Source: Hedera helix (Eukaryota > Streptophyta > Magnoliopsida > Apiales > Araliaceae). Taken from it: a DNA stretch of 64,000 bases. The notes under the pieces are model-generated. The model was not told the DNA's origin. It ran no database searches and saw nothing but the letters and a program-made list of their open reading frames with translations. The stretch covers positions 44,067,055-44,131,054 of the forward strand of contig OX359280.1 of NCBI GenBank assembly GCA_947179155.2, written 5' to 3'. The position numbers were made by a program, and so were the translations under genes. Below, in pieces: positions 24,707 to 34,508 of the stretch; positions within the stretch are counted from its first letter, which is position 1, and the number at the start of each line of letters is the position of its first letter.

Positions 24707-27019
24707 TTATGCCAATGAAGCGGAAATCTTGTATCCTAGCAGAAAACTTCTTAATTTTTCTGTTTTACCAACAGTAGGGAGCCAATCAGTCAGAATTTCC
24801 ATTGTGATATAATCAGGATTACAAGCCTGTTCAGTCATTTGATCCATTAGTATGAGTGCTTTATTTAACCAATTCTTGTCATGAAGGCCTTTGAACATGG
24901 CATTGAAGGTGGTAGTATTTGGTCTCACCCCTTTAGCTTTCATATCATCCATTAGAGAAAGAGCATCTTCAACTTTGTTATTCTTGCACAGAGAGTCAAT
25001 CAGGATATTGTAAATTACAGTGCTGGGTGGAATCTTCGAAGCAGAACCCATGTCATTAAGCAATTTTAATGCTTCATCAAGATTGTCCGCCAAGCAATAT
25101 GCATGAATTAGTGCACCATATGTAACAACAGTGGGCACAAGACCATCAGTAACCATTTTCTTCATCACTTTATGAGCAGTCTCAAAGTCCCCATTCTCAC
25201 TGAAGAAGGAAATTAAAGTGTTGTACGTAACACTATCAGGCTCAACTTCAGCCTGCTCCATGTCCTCAAGGAGCTCGTAAGCTTTATCCAATCTCTTTCT
25301 CCGGCAGAACCCACCAATCAAAATATTGTAGCACACAATATCTAATTGAAACCCAGCTTGCTTTGTCTTTGATACAACAAAGCTAGCATCATCCAACCTT
25401 CCTGCTTTTGTCAGACCAGATATCAAAGTGTAGTACACTATCGCATCTGGAGAGCAACCATTCTCTAACATCTCATCAAACAAATTCATTGCCTTGCCAA
25501 TATTGTTTGCATTGCAAAAAGCATTAATCAAAGTGGTGTAAGCAACCACATTCCCTTTCAGACCTTTCCCTTGCATTTCATTGAAAAACTCTACCGCAGT
25601 ATTGACTCTCCCATGCTTGCACAAACCATCCACCAAAGTATTAATGGTAATGACATTTGGTAGTACCTCCTCCTTGTTCATTCGATCAAAAAGCTCAAGG
25701 GACCTCTCAATTTCACCAGATTTGCAGAACCCAACAATCAAACAGTTGAACGTAATAGTGTCAGGCACACATTCATGCTGCAATCTCATCTGTTCCATTA
25801 AATCCATGCCTTCTTCTTGCCTACCGACTTTACATAACCCATCGATCAAAGTATTATAGAGGATAACATCACGTTTAACTAAAATCCCATCGCTTCCTTC
25901 ACTCATCTTCTTAAACACATCCAATGCTTCATCTATCCTACGGAACTTACACAAATGATAGATGAGAATCCCAAATGTCACAACATTAGGCTGAATGTTC
26001 TTATCCTTCATATTCTGCAAAAGCATATTCATTCTCTTAAAATCTCCCTTTCTATGCAACCCTCTCAAAAGGGCATTACAAGAACCAACATTCGCAATAC
26101 CTCCCAATTTCATTGCCTCATGGAATATCTCCCAAGCGCTAGTAGTATTCCCCTTAATACAAAACTTCATAATCAATTGGCTAAGCCACGTTTCACTAGG
26201 AAAAACACAATGTTTGCCAAATTTCAAAACTAATTCAACAATCTCCTCCTCACTCACATTCCTCCCTCTCCAATTCCTCCTCGACAATGCCCCAAAAACA
26301 ATATTCGAAGTATTCTCATTGGGTGGAACATTCGTGCCCGGTTCAAGCATTTCGTCGAGCAACTTCAGGGCATCATCAACACGCCCCGAATTCAATAAAA
26401 CATCTACTACTACATTGAGTACATGAGTATTTCTCAACTCTGGGTCGAGATAATTATACGCAAGAAGGGCTGCTTCAACCATTCCAGCTCGGCTAAAGGA
26501 TCGAACAAGAAGGGTAGCGGAATTGATAGTAAGAGGAATGTTAAGTTCTTTAGACATGGAAAAAAGCTCAGAGAGAATGTTGAGAGAATTGGGCTTTACC
26601 TTTTCTTTCTTCTCGGTAAGTAGCGAATGGGGTCGTTCATGAGTTGCGAGCTCGAAGATGGCTTGAAATGTGGAAGAGAGAAAAACTCGGTTTGTTGGAG
26701 AAGGTGAGCTGGTGCGGAGAAAGTGGAAGAATTTGAGGGCGGCGGCGGTAGTCCCCAATTGACGGGTGATTTTGAGGAGACAGGGAGGAGAGAGAGAGGG
26801 GATGAGTTGGTGGAGCTGTGAATTTCTGGCGGTATTGTCATCGTTGGGGTTTTGGAGGAGAGATACTACCTGGGTTATGATAGATGAGTCGTCTGATGGT
26901 AGTGGGTGGTTGGGTGCGGCGGAGAGGTGGCGGAGGAAAGAGGGATTGGTAGTTGGGGTTTTGGGTTTAAGGGGAAGAAGAAGATTTAACTGTTTTGATG
27001 ATGCGAGTGTTGTTTTCAT
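24707..27019 (-). CDS. P-class pentatricopeptide repeat protein (At3g61520-like)
   Basis: An intact single-exon gene of 770 residues. PPR proteins bind organellar RNA one base per repeat and act in stability, processing or translation. The N-terminal ~45 residues are rich in Ser, Thr, Leu and basic residues with few acids, which fits an organelle transit peptide; mitochondria is the usual call for the Arabidopsis relative, from memory. From about residue 150 to 760 there is an almost continuous series of about 15 degenerate 35-residue motifs with the P-type signature, for example VVTFGILIYHLCKFRRIDEA, SVTYNTLISFFSENGDFETA and TVIYNILIDSLCKNNKVEDA. No E, E+ or DYW editing domain follows the last repeat. 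The ATG at 27019-27017 is the first in frame. No break was seen. Confidence 0.95.
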   Translation of the reverse strand: MKTTLASSKQLNLLLPLKPKTPTTNPSFLRHLSAAPNHPLPSDDSSIITQVVSLLQNPNDDNTARNSQLHQLIPSLSPPCLLKITRQLGTTAAALKFFHFLRTSSPSPTNRVFLSSTFQAIFELATHERPHSLLTEKKEKVKPNSLNILSELFSMSKELNIPLTINSATLLVRSFSRAGMVEAALLAYNYLDPELRNTHVLNVVVDVLLNSGRVDDALKLLDEMLEPGTNVPPNENTSNIVFGALSRRNWRGRNVSEEEIVELVLKFGKHCVFPSETWLSQLIMKFCIKGNTTSAWEIFHEAMKLGGIANVGSCNALLRGLHRKGDFKRMNMLLQNMKDKNIQPNVVTFGILIYHLCKFRRIDEALDVFKKMSEGSDGILVKRDVILYNTLIDGLCKVGRQEEGMDLMEQMRLQHECVPDTITFNCLIVGFCKSGEIERSLELFDRMNKEEVLPNVITINTLVDGLCKHGRVNTAVEFFNEMQGKGLKGNVVAYTTLINAFCNANNIGKAMNLFDEMLENGCSPDAIVYYTLISGLTKAGRLDDASFVVSKTKQAGFQLDIVCYNILIGGFCRRKRLDKAYELLEDMEQAEVEPDSVTYNTLISFFSENGDFETAHKVMKKMVTDGLVPTVVTYGALIHAYCLADNLDEALKLLNDMGSASKIPPSTVIYNILIDSLCKNNKVEDALSLMDDMKAKGVRPNTTTFNAMFKGLHDKNWLNKALILMDQMTEQACNPDYITMEILTDWLPTVGKTEKLRSFLLGYKISASLA

Positions 27020-27211
27020 ATTTTCTTGATTTGGAAAAATATGCTGTACTACCAGACAAGTAAGAAACTCCCGGAGAAAAGCAAATGAATTGGGTACAAA
27101 TCAAATACCCTCACTTTATAGTTTCCTTTTTCCTCGTCTCTTTTTGGTTTTAATGTTTTATCCTCTTGAGCATCGTGTTTATAATTTTTTCACAAAAAAA
27201 TACTGTAATTT

Positions 27212-27241
27212 CCCCCCCCCCCCCCCCACCCCCCCACCCCC
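27212..27241. repeat. Poly-C tract
   Basis: Sixteen C, then A, seven C, A, five C. It lies about 190 bp upstream of the PPR start codon, in its promoter side. Such tracts are slippage-prone in replication and in sequencing. Confidence 0.9.
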
Positions 27242-27781
27242 AAAAGAACAATTTAGAACTAAAAGTTTTGTTCACAAAATGCTTATGTTTGTTTGTTAGA
27301 TTTAAAACGGAAATATTCGTCTGATTATGTTGTTTGTGAAATTTTCAAACTTTTTTGGTTAAAAGTTTTCATTTTAAAACTAACTGGACAGATTAGAATT
27401 TTAAAAGGAAAAGAAAATGATATCAGTGAATCTTTTTATATTCCATCCATTATCCTCTATTTACAGAAACATAGCATAATGGTAAACCATGGCTGCTAAT
27501 GAAGAAAGAAACTGTATAGAGGAGAAATGCTTTACTTAATACTCCATCCAAGAATCTTCAAAAAGAGTGAAAAAAAAGAAACAACTTCTTGTTGGATTTG
27601 CCCACAATCACTTCAAAACTGCTATAGCATTGTTTATTATTATTATATTCTGATAAGAAAATGCCGACCCCTGAGGGAATAAAAAGGAAGCCTGCTTGAA
27701 TATCAGTCAGTCGGTCCTCGCCATAAATTAGTTTCTCAACGGGCTCCCTTGGTCATGTACCTTTAAGCATCTCTCCAGGTG

Positions 27782-27847
27782 ATTGAGCTGCTGTATCGAT
27801 CATCTTCTCAGCGGCTTCAACAGCTATATTGAGCTGCTGTATCGATC
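27782..27847 (+). repeat. Perfect 20-bp direct repeat at the broken end of panB
   Basis: ATTGAGCTGCTGTATCGATC occurs at 27782-27801 and again at 27828-27847, 46 bp apart. It sits about 100 bp beyond the point where ketopantoate hydroxymethyltransferase homology stops. Short templated repeats of this kind are common filler at break-repair junctions; that origin is inferred. Confidence 0.8.
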
Positions 27848-28366
27848 GATTAGAATGATTTATCTTTTAAAATAATTATTTAATAAATTATTTTTTATTT
27901 TATTCATTTATTTATTTTATTCCCGCAATCAAACATAGTATAATTGGCTGAGGAGTAAGTCCCACATGCCCCATAACAGAAATCCTGGCCTCAACAATAG
28001 CTTTTGCAGCTGTCATTCTTGATGGTGACCCACCTTCCAATTTAATCGCATCCATTCCTCCTTCATTCAGTATCCTGACAGCCGTACCAACTGCCTGCTC
28101 ACCATCAAAACTGCAACATCATAACCATAGCACGTTCAAAACAAATTTATGTTCTAACAATGTAAAAGATGGACTCTTTCCTTTCCCCCCAAACCAATAA
28201 CCCATAAATGGAGCACTTAAAATCAAGTTTTTGTTCCTAAATTTCTCGGCGACAAAACAAATATCACAAAAGGTGACAAAACACAGTACCACGTGGTAAC
28301 AGTAACATTAATATTAATAATAATAATTAATAGAAAGACTAAAAATTGGTTCTTAAATTTACTATT

Positions 28367-28686
28367 ACTTTCGTTTCAAATTATAAAAATAATATTAATT
28401 TTTTTAAAATCAATTTCAAATATTTTTAAATTCAAAATTGACACGAATTCATTAAGTTTATGTCATTACATATATAATTATTGTAAACTATTTACAAAAT
28501 ACTACTAATTTTAAGATTTATTGTTTTTAAAATTTAAATAAATTAAGTCAAATTTAAATAAATTAAGTCAATTTTAAATTTAAAAATATCTCAAATTAAT
28601 TTTTATTAATTTTTTTTTAAATTAATATTAATCCTAAAATTAAAAGTCATATTAATCTTATAATTATAATTGGGAACAAAGAGTAT
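28367..28686. mobile_element. Stowaway-like MITE in the panB pseudogene intron
   Basis: The left end 'ctttcgtttcaaattataa' pairs with the reverse complement of the right end, 'ctctttgttcccaattata', and the similarity continues inward for about 40 bp. TA lies at or near both edges. The interior is very AT-rich with short direct repeats. The Stowaway assignment rests on terminal resemblance only. Confidence 0.5.
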
Positions 28687-28722
28687 TTAGTATTATTACC
28701 TGATTACTACTAGACTCATGAC

Positions 28723-29078
28723 CAATGTTTAAAAAATCAGATCGAACCGGCGGTCCAATCGCAGTTCGACTGAAATAGGTTGATTTTTCGATCCGTTCCG
28801 ACCAAAAAATCAGAAAAATAACAACCCGATCAAAAATCGATTGACCCAGTTTTCAAGTATTTTTTTTTTTTACAAAAAATATTTTTAATAAGATTATAAG
28901 ATTATTTTAGCTTATAAAAAATTAGATATTTTAAAATTTATTAATTATTAATAATATATTTTTTTTATGTATTTATGACGTCACTGATTCAATAATAGGT
29001 CGATAACTTATTGGATCAATAACCCATCCATTTAATAATTTTTCTGGTTCAATGATCGGTCCGATTTTCTAAACATTG
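28723..29078. mobile_element. hAT-type MITE inserted in panB exon 1
   Basis: The 356-bp element is flanked by CTCATGAC (28715-28722) and CTCATAAC (29079-29086), an 8-bp target duplication with one mismatch. Its ends read CAATGTTTAAAAAATCAGA and, reverse-complemented, CAATGTTTAGAAAATCGGA. Removing it and one flank copy restores a continuous SYE-SSSNQ reading with the exon donor directly after, so the insertion is inside coding sequence. The single mismatch in the duplication suggests it is not very recent. Confidence 0.85.
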
Positions 29079-29559
29079 CTCATAACTACCAAAAGGAAGA
29101 TCCCCAACAAGAAGTGGGCGTTTGGCGCCACGCGCGACAGATCGGCAATGAACCAACATTTCATCAACAGTAATCGGCAAGGTGGTATCGTGGCCGTGAA
29201 CCACCATGGAGGAGACATACCGCAATTCCGGCGGTGTCAAGATGAACCGCTGAGGGGTAATCATAAGCTGTCACCGTAGTAATGGGTTCTCCCTTCCGGT
29301 GTTTTTGCCGCAAATTATTCAAAGTGAGTTTGACTATGATTTAGGGACTTGGGTCCGCCGTAGAAGGTGTTTTCCGATATGTTGCTCATGCAGCGGACGG
29401 TGGCTGAGAGGAGAGCGAAAGGTTTAGAGCAAGAAAGATGGGATTTTGAGAAAGTGGTGTAGAAGAGTGATGCCATTTTTGGGTTTAGGAGAGAGAACTT
29501 TAAGGGTGTGTTTGTATTCAAAGAGTTGACTGAGATTTATAGTTATAGAGCAGGCGGTT

Positions 29560-32060
29560 TAGAAGGTGGCGCCAGCAGAGGCAGGAATTGTGTGACCACC
29601 TCTGCACGAGCCTTTTTATAGGTTGCGGAATACTCGTCATTTTATCCAAATTTCGAACGCTGCTACACTTATAAAAAAAAAACTTTATAAAAATTAAATT
29701 ATAAAATAATATATTAAAATTTAATTAAATGATAATTCACCACATATAGGATCTAATAATTATAGCAAATCATAATATATACATTATTTTGTATCTCTTT
29801 TTTATAACTATTTTTTAATCACTGTAGTATTATTATTTTAGTATTGGTATATTTTTTTGATAATGTTAGGAGTACTAAGTTTTTTTGTGTTAAAAAATAT
29901 TTCAAATTATGCGATATCAATACATTATTTAAGTAACTTATTTGTAAGTGATTATGTTATAAAACAACTTTTGACTTATTTCAGGTCACATCATTTGAGA
30001 TTAAAATTTTAAGATCTCTAATATTATTCATTTTTTTTTCCAGTTTTAATTTAAAAATATTAAAATTTTGTTGTAAGTAGATACATTCAAAAATTACCTA
30101 TATCTATATTTATTTATATAGTGTATCGTCATATCTAATTGCAACAAAAATAGCAATAATTTATCAGAACATATATCAAAACTTTTTATTTTATTTTTAT
30201 TTTGCTAATTATTTAGGTACGAGATAGAGATGACAATTTATCCCGTTTCTATGGTTATCTCCATGCACTATCTCGATTGAGGTGGTGATTTTGACTCCAC
30301 TCGAAAGATGGGGAGATGGATGGAGAATCATCGAATAATTACATGTGCATGGTGATGGAACGGAATAATATTTTGTTTCCCCTGTCCTAATTTCTAACTT
30401 CGAATAGTTATATATTAATTAAATTAATACTTATACTTTTATAAATTTATATTATTAAAATATATGCCATTTTGTGTATGTCTGTTTGTGTGTGTATAGA
30501 CATATAATTCAATATATTGCTATTATTTTATTTTAATTTTTTTTTATCATGTATGCATTAATATATGATTCATTTTATGTATGTATTAGTGTAAATATAA
30601 TTAAAATTAGACTTTTTAAATATAAGAAAACACAAATTATAATTTTCCGTGATGATTTAAATTTCCTATGGGGCTTAAATTTTCCACAGATCGAAATGAA
30701 GATAATTATTAACTTTTAGTTTCCGTGAAAAAAAGGTTGAGTATAAGGAATATTTGTAAAACCGAAAATGAAGGTGGAATATATAATCCGTGCCCCGCCC
30801 CGCCGGACCGGATTGCCATTCCTAGCCAGTAGGGGAAGTGGGACCGGAAGTTAAATGCTTTAATCTCAAGTCCAACAAGTTTGACGTAGTCATACATGCA
30901 CGTAGAAGGTGGTAAACCGATGACCTCATGGCCATAGTTCCTACAGAACTCCTCCGGTAAGAATTAGTAGTACATAAGACATTAACTGTATGGACTATAG
31001 AAGGACTGTATTTTAGAGAATGTATTAGTTTGTAAGTGATTACTATTGCGTCTATGGACCTATAGAATACACACAGAGTTTAACTTTAATTACATAAAAC
31101 TCATGTTATGTATTACTAAATTTTTTTGTTAAATTATAATTCTGACGTATGTGCATATATGAGATAGGTAGAAATTAAGAATGATCTCACCTTAATTTAT
31201 TCTATTTTATCGCGTAACCTTTTACGTTAATCACAATTTAACTTCATAACATATTTATCGACATATACATCATTTTTCATTATATAATGATCAGTTAATT
31301 GAGTTTAACTTGAGGCAGAGTCCTTGTAAACCTTCTATTTGGGTCCAGTTTTGGTAATCAATATTGACCCTACACAAGTGTCATCTTGTATTCATATACC
31401 CAATAAATCTCAAATCCCTGCAGAAGCTGCTAAAGTTGTTACGTGAGATTTGGGTAACAATATATATTAAAGGATTATTTTTATTATTATTATTATTGTA
31501 AAGGACAATGAAGCTTAATTTAATTCTCAATCATGTTCAAAATAGTAGGTCGTGTGACCCTGTGCGCCATTGGGCATCCACCCCTTAGATGTGGTGTGGC
31601 ACTACCCATGTTTCAATGCACGAATATTGAGACATACGCTCAAGGATCAGCACAGTCACAAAAATGTTATGAGTTGGTTGGTAAACGTTATCTCGTCTAC
31701 TATCATTCAACTATTTTGGAGCTTTGAACATGTGTTTCTTTTTTAAATATTTTTCTGTCACTAATTCGATACTATGTCCAAGTGTAATAGAGTTTCTATT
31801 TTCTTTTCTCTTTTTTTAGATCATTAATAATGTTAGAATAATAAGTGTCGATGAAAGTTTAAAATTTTATTAAAACAAGTGTAAAAATATGGCTAAATGT
31901 ATATTTACTCTGACGGTATAAATATTACTCGGTATTATCAGGACTCTTTTTTTAATAATAAAATTTACCATTATTTTTTAATATACACCGAGTAAACTAT
32001 AAAATATGTGCAATATTATCCAAAATTTGGATATTTATATAGTCCTAATGGAAATCAATA
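29560..32060. other. AT-rich intergenic spacer
   Basis: No supportable exon. A 64-codon frame at 31533-31727 on the plus strand has no recognisable motif and no flanking splice or promoter evidence, so I do not call it a gene. Confidence 0.6.
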
Positions 32061-32076
32061 TTTCTTCACGTACAGT

Positions 32077-32402
32077 TTGACCTCATAACTTAATGAATGC
32101 TTTTGAAATACAGTTATACTTACAACAGTACAGCTAACCCTGCATGCATGCTTTGGAAATAACGATAAATATAATACGCACATACATATACATGTTGGGG
32201 CGCATACGTTACTTTTGAGCCTTTTTTTCACCTAGGGCAGTTGAACAAAAAGTAGTTGAGATTTAGTTGGCTTTTTTTTTAGTAGCTTAGCATACATACG
32301 AAAAGACTTGACCTCTCTAATTCTCTCTGAGTATATGTAGGTCCGTTCACCCTCTTTTTACCTTCCCCACCTTTCTTCTTTTGATCTATATATATATATA
32401 TA
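32077..32402 (+). promoter_or_regulatory. W-boxes and TATA-type TA tract of the WRKY43-like gene
   Basis: TTGACC cores occur at 32077-32082 and 32308-32313. A TA repeat at 32387-32402 is positioned to serve as TATA box. W-boxes in WRKY promoters are often bound by WRKY proteins themselves, so auto- or cross-regulation is plausible but inferred. If transcription starts about 30 bp beyond the TA tract, the ATG at 32431 would lie at the very 5' end, favouring the ATG at 32464. Confidence 0.45.
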
Positions 32403-32463
32403 CACAATCCTCAAATATTGGGATGTTACTATGTGTTTCATTCATTCCCAGTTGAGCCCCATC

Positions 32464-32892
32464 ATGAAAAAACGAGAAATCCCACTACCAGTACCGCCAC
32501 CGACCGCTAACCAGCCCTACCTCTTTACACCGCAGACTCCTCTAGTCCTTTCTGACAATGACTGGGCTAATCTCCTCCTATCTGCTCCTCCAACGCTACC
32601 ATCATCGGAAAATACTAATTCTATTGCGACGACGTCATTATTATCTCAAAATAGAAATAATATTATTGCTGAAGATGAAGATGACATAAACAAGGACAAG
32701 AGAAGGGTTATGAGGAGTAGAAAGGCGATAAGGCCTCGGGTTGAGTTTCAGACTAAGAGCTCCGAGGATATACTGGACGATGGTTATCGTTGGAGAAAAT
32801 ATGGACAGAAATCTGTGAAAGATAGCATTTATCCCAGGTGAGCCTTAATAAAATAATCAATATTTTATGTTGCATGCATGGCATGTTTTCTG

Positions 32893-32940
<48 letters not shown>

Positions 32941-33759
32941 CCTGTATTATTATTTAGATTTTGTGTTTTCTAATGTATAATTGCTGCTTTTCAAACTATA
33001 ACCGGCACAATTATTTTGTTGAAAAATCATAAAAATTGGCTGCGTCTTCTATCCTGAAAGTAGCAAGATATCAATATAGATAATATAATAATAATTAAAA
33101 AAATAAAATAAACTGCGGTTTTACCACTTTTAGCCTTTCACAAGTCCTATGGAAATTTAATACATGAGGTAGAGGGTGAATCATTTGCTGAAATTCAATT
33201 TATTGCCTTCTCATACTCCCCATTTCATAAAATGAGATTATTCTATGTTAATTTAATCTTAAAATAATTATAAGTTACAAGTTTAATACTGATGTCATAT
33301 AATAAAATTACGATGAAAAACTTAAGGACTCTGCGTTATTTTATACTGCATATTATTAATAATAAGATAACTCAGATCTTTTGTGAAATAATATTATTTA
33401 TTTACGAATGCAAAACTCACTATTATCATTCTTATTCCTGTGAGAAAAATACAATTAATAAATTTTCTAGCTAGTTAAAATATAGTTTCTTGCATTTATG
33501 ATCATCTTTTCGAAAACTTCAAATTAAGCCATTCATTTAATAAAAATTAACCTAGTTTGCTCCTAATTAACATGCGCAAAGGAGCTATTATCGGTGCACA
33601 CATCATACATGCAACGTGAAGAAACAAGTGCAGAGGCTGTCAAAGGATACCAGCATTGTGGTGACGACCTATGAAGGAATTCACAACCATCCTTGTGAGA
33701 AACTCATGGAAACTCTCTCTCCTCTGCTCAAGCAACTCCAGTTTCTCGCCAGATTCTAA
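32464..33759 (+). CDS. WRKY43: WRKY transcription factor, group IIc (WRKY24/43/56 type)
   Basis: A small nuclear W-box-binding factor. Exons 32464-32837 and 33582-33759 join to 552 nt (183 residues); starting at the upstream in-frame ATG 32431 would add 11 residues. The N terminus is Pro-rich, then acidic (AEDEDDINKDKRR), then RPRVEFQTKSSEDILDDGY leads into WRKYGQKSVKDSIYPR. The intron splits the Arg codon, as is standard in this domain. Exon 2 gives SYYRCTHHTCNVKKQ, then VVTTYEGIHNHPCEK with the final His ligands, and ends METLSPLLKQLQFLARF, a tail characteristic of WRKY24, 43 and 56. The domain is complete. I prefer WRKY43 because of the neighbouring gene order; sequence alone would also allow WRKY24 or WRKY56. 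Confidence 0.93.
32897..32938. repeat. (TA)n microsatellite in WRKY43-like intron
   Basis: About 21 uninterrupted TA units starting some 60 bp after the exon 1 donor. Confidence 0.95.
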
Positions 33760-34508
33760 GCAACTTCATTATCATTTACCCTTGCTAAACTATTGTATTT
33801 GAATTTGCTAACCATTTATGTTGTCTTCAACTTTTACTACGACATGAAATCATATATTTTATAAAGTGCAACTCTTTTTTTTTTTAGTGTTGATCATAAT
33901 GTCATAGCAATATTTATGCTCCAAAACCGCTCGTTTCGTTAATATTAAAAGTGTGGTTAAAATAAGTGTATAAATATCTTTGAATACATTATTGGTCAAC
34001 ATAAATATTGTTCCAATATTATCAACAACGTTTTTTTAAAAAAAGTTGACCCTTTAACCAATCAAACTCGAGCTTGCAACCACATGCAGGTTTCAATGAA
34101 TCCATAATAATGCAATCGTATCATTTTGAAACTCAAAGTAGTTCAGTTTAATCAAGTAGTAACCATAACAATCAGCCACCATACATCCAGGACTACACTT
34201 CCTCTTGCATGCCAAAAGTACAATCCTATAAATCTCAAAAGTACAGAATTTAACATGTATAACAACAAAAATTCCTGTGGCATCAACACATACCACAACA
34301 ACAATAAATTCATGCGGTTTGTGCTTATATAACAAGCCTTGCATGACCCAAACTTACCTGAGGAGAATGTGACCAAAAATAAAACAGGTGCCATACTGAA
34401 CCTGACAATAACCCCTCTGTCAATTCATCCCCTGAAATTGTTTGGGTAAGTGTACGAACTTCCTAGGAGATTAGATGCATCTCCTCGTCTTGGCTGAGCT
34501 TGCGTCTG
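33760..34508. other. Convergent trailers of WRKY43-like and PIAL-like genes
   Basis: The plus-strand WRKY gene and the minus-strand SUMO ligase gene converge here. About 34.1-34.5 kb, read on the minus strand, is Thr/Gly-poor, non-coding and trailer-like, with a CAG|GTAAGT-type motif near 34362 that could be a trailer intron donor. Confidence 0.5.

Larger units (their letters stand above)
27948..29521 (-). pseudogene. KPHMT: Ketopantoate hydroxymethyltransferase (panB) pseudogene
   Basis: The parent enzyme adds a hydroxymethyl group to 2-oxoisovalerate, the first committed step of pantothenate synthesis, in mitochondria. Exon 1 (29521 or 29476 to 28701) still shows a targeting-type N terminus, MSNISENTFYGGPK, QKHRKGEPIT, TAYDYPSAVHLDTAGI, MVVHGHDTTLPIT and ARGAKRPLLVGDLPFGSYE. 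Exon 2 (28110 to about 27948) shows GGMDAIKLEGG, TAAKAIVEA and GHVGLTPQ. Four lesions are visible: a frame change near 29340 just after GGPK; about 14 missing bases where VGDSAS should precede MVVHGH; a hAT-type MITE inserted in exon 1 after the Glu of SYE; and loss of everything after TPQ, with no donor site and no later exons. The exon 1 donor (AG|GTAATA) survives beyond the MITE. The remaining frame cannot make an enzyme. Confidence 0.88.

Noticed and set aside
25581..26623. Several plus-strand frames opposite the PPR gene
   Set aside because: They are antisense shadows of an intact 770-residue PPR coding sequence.
31533..31727. 64-codon plus-strand frame
   Set aside because: No recognisable motif, no splice partners and no promoter evidence; frames of this length occur by chance.
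31840..34060. 'Aaataagtgta..aatat' stretches near 31.87 and 33.96 kb that looked like repeats flanking the WRKY43-like gene
   Set aside because: On reading side by side the similarity is limited to short AT-rich words and does not extend.
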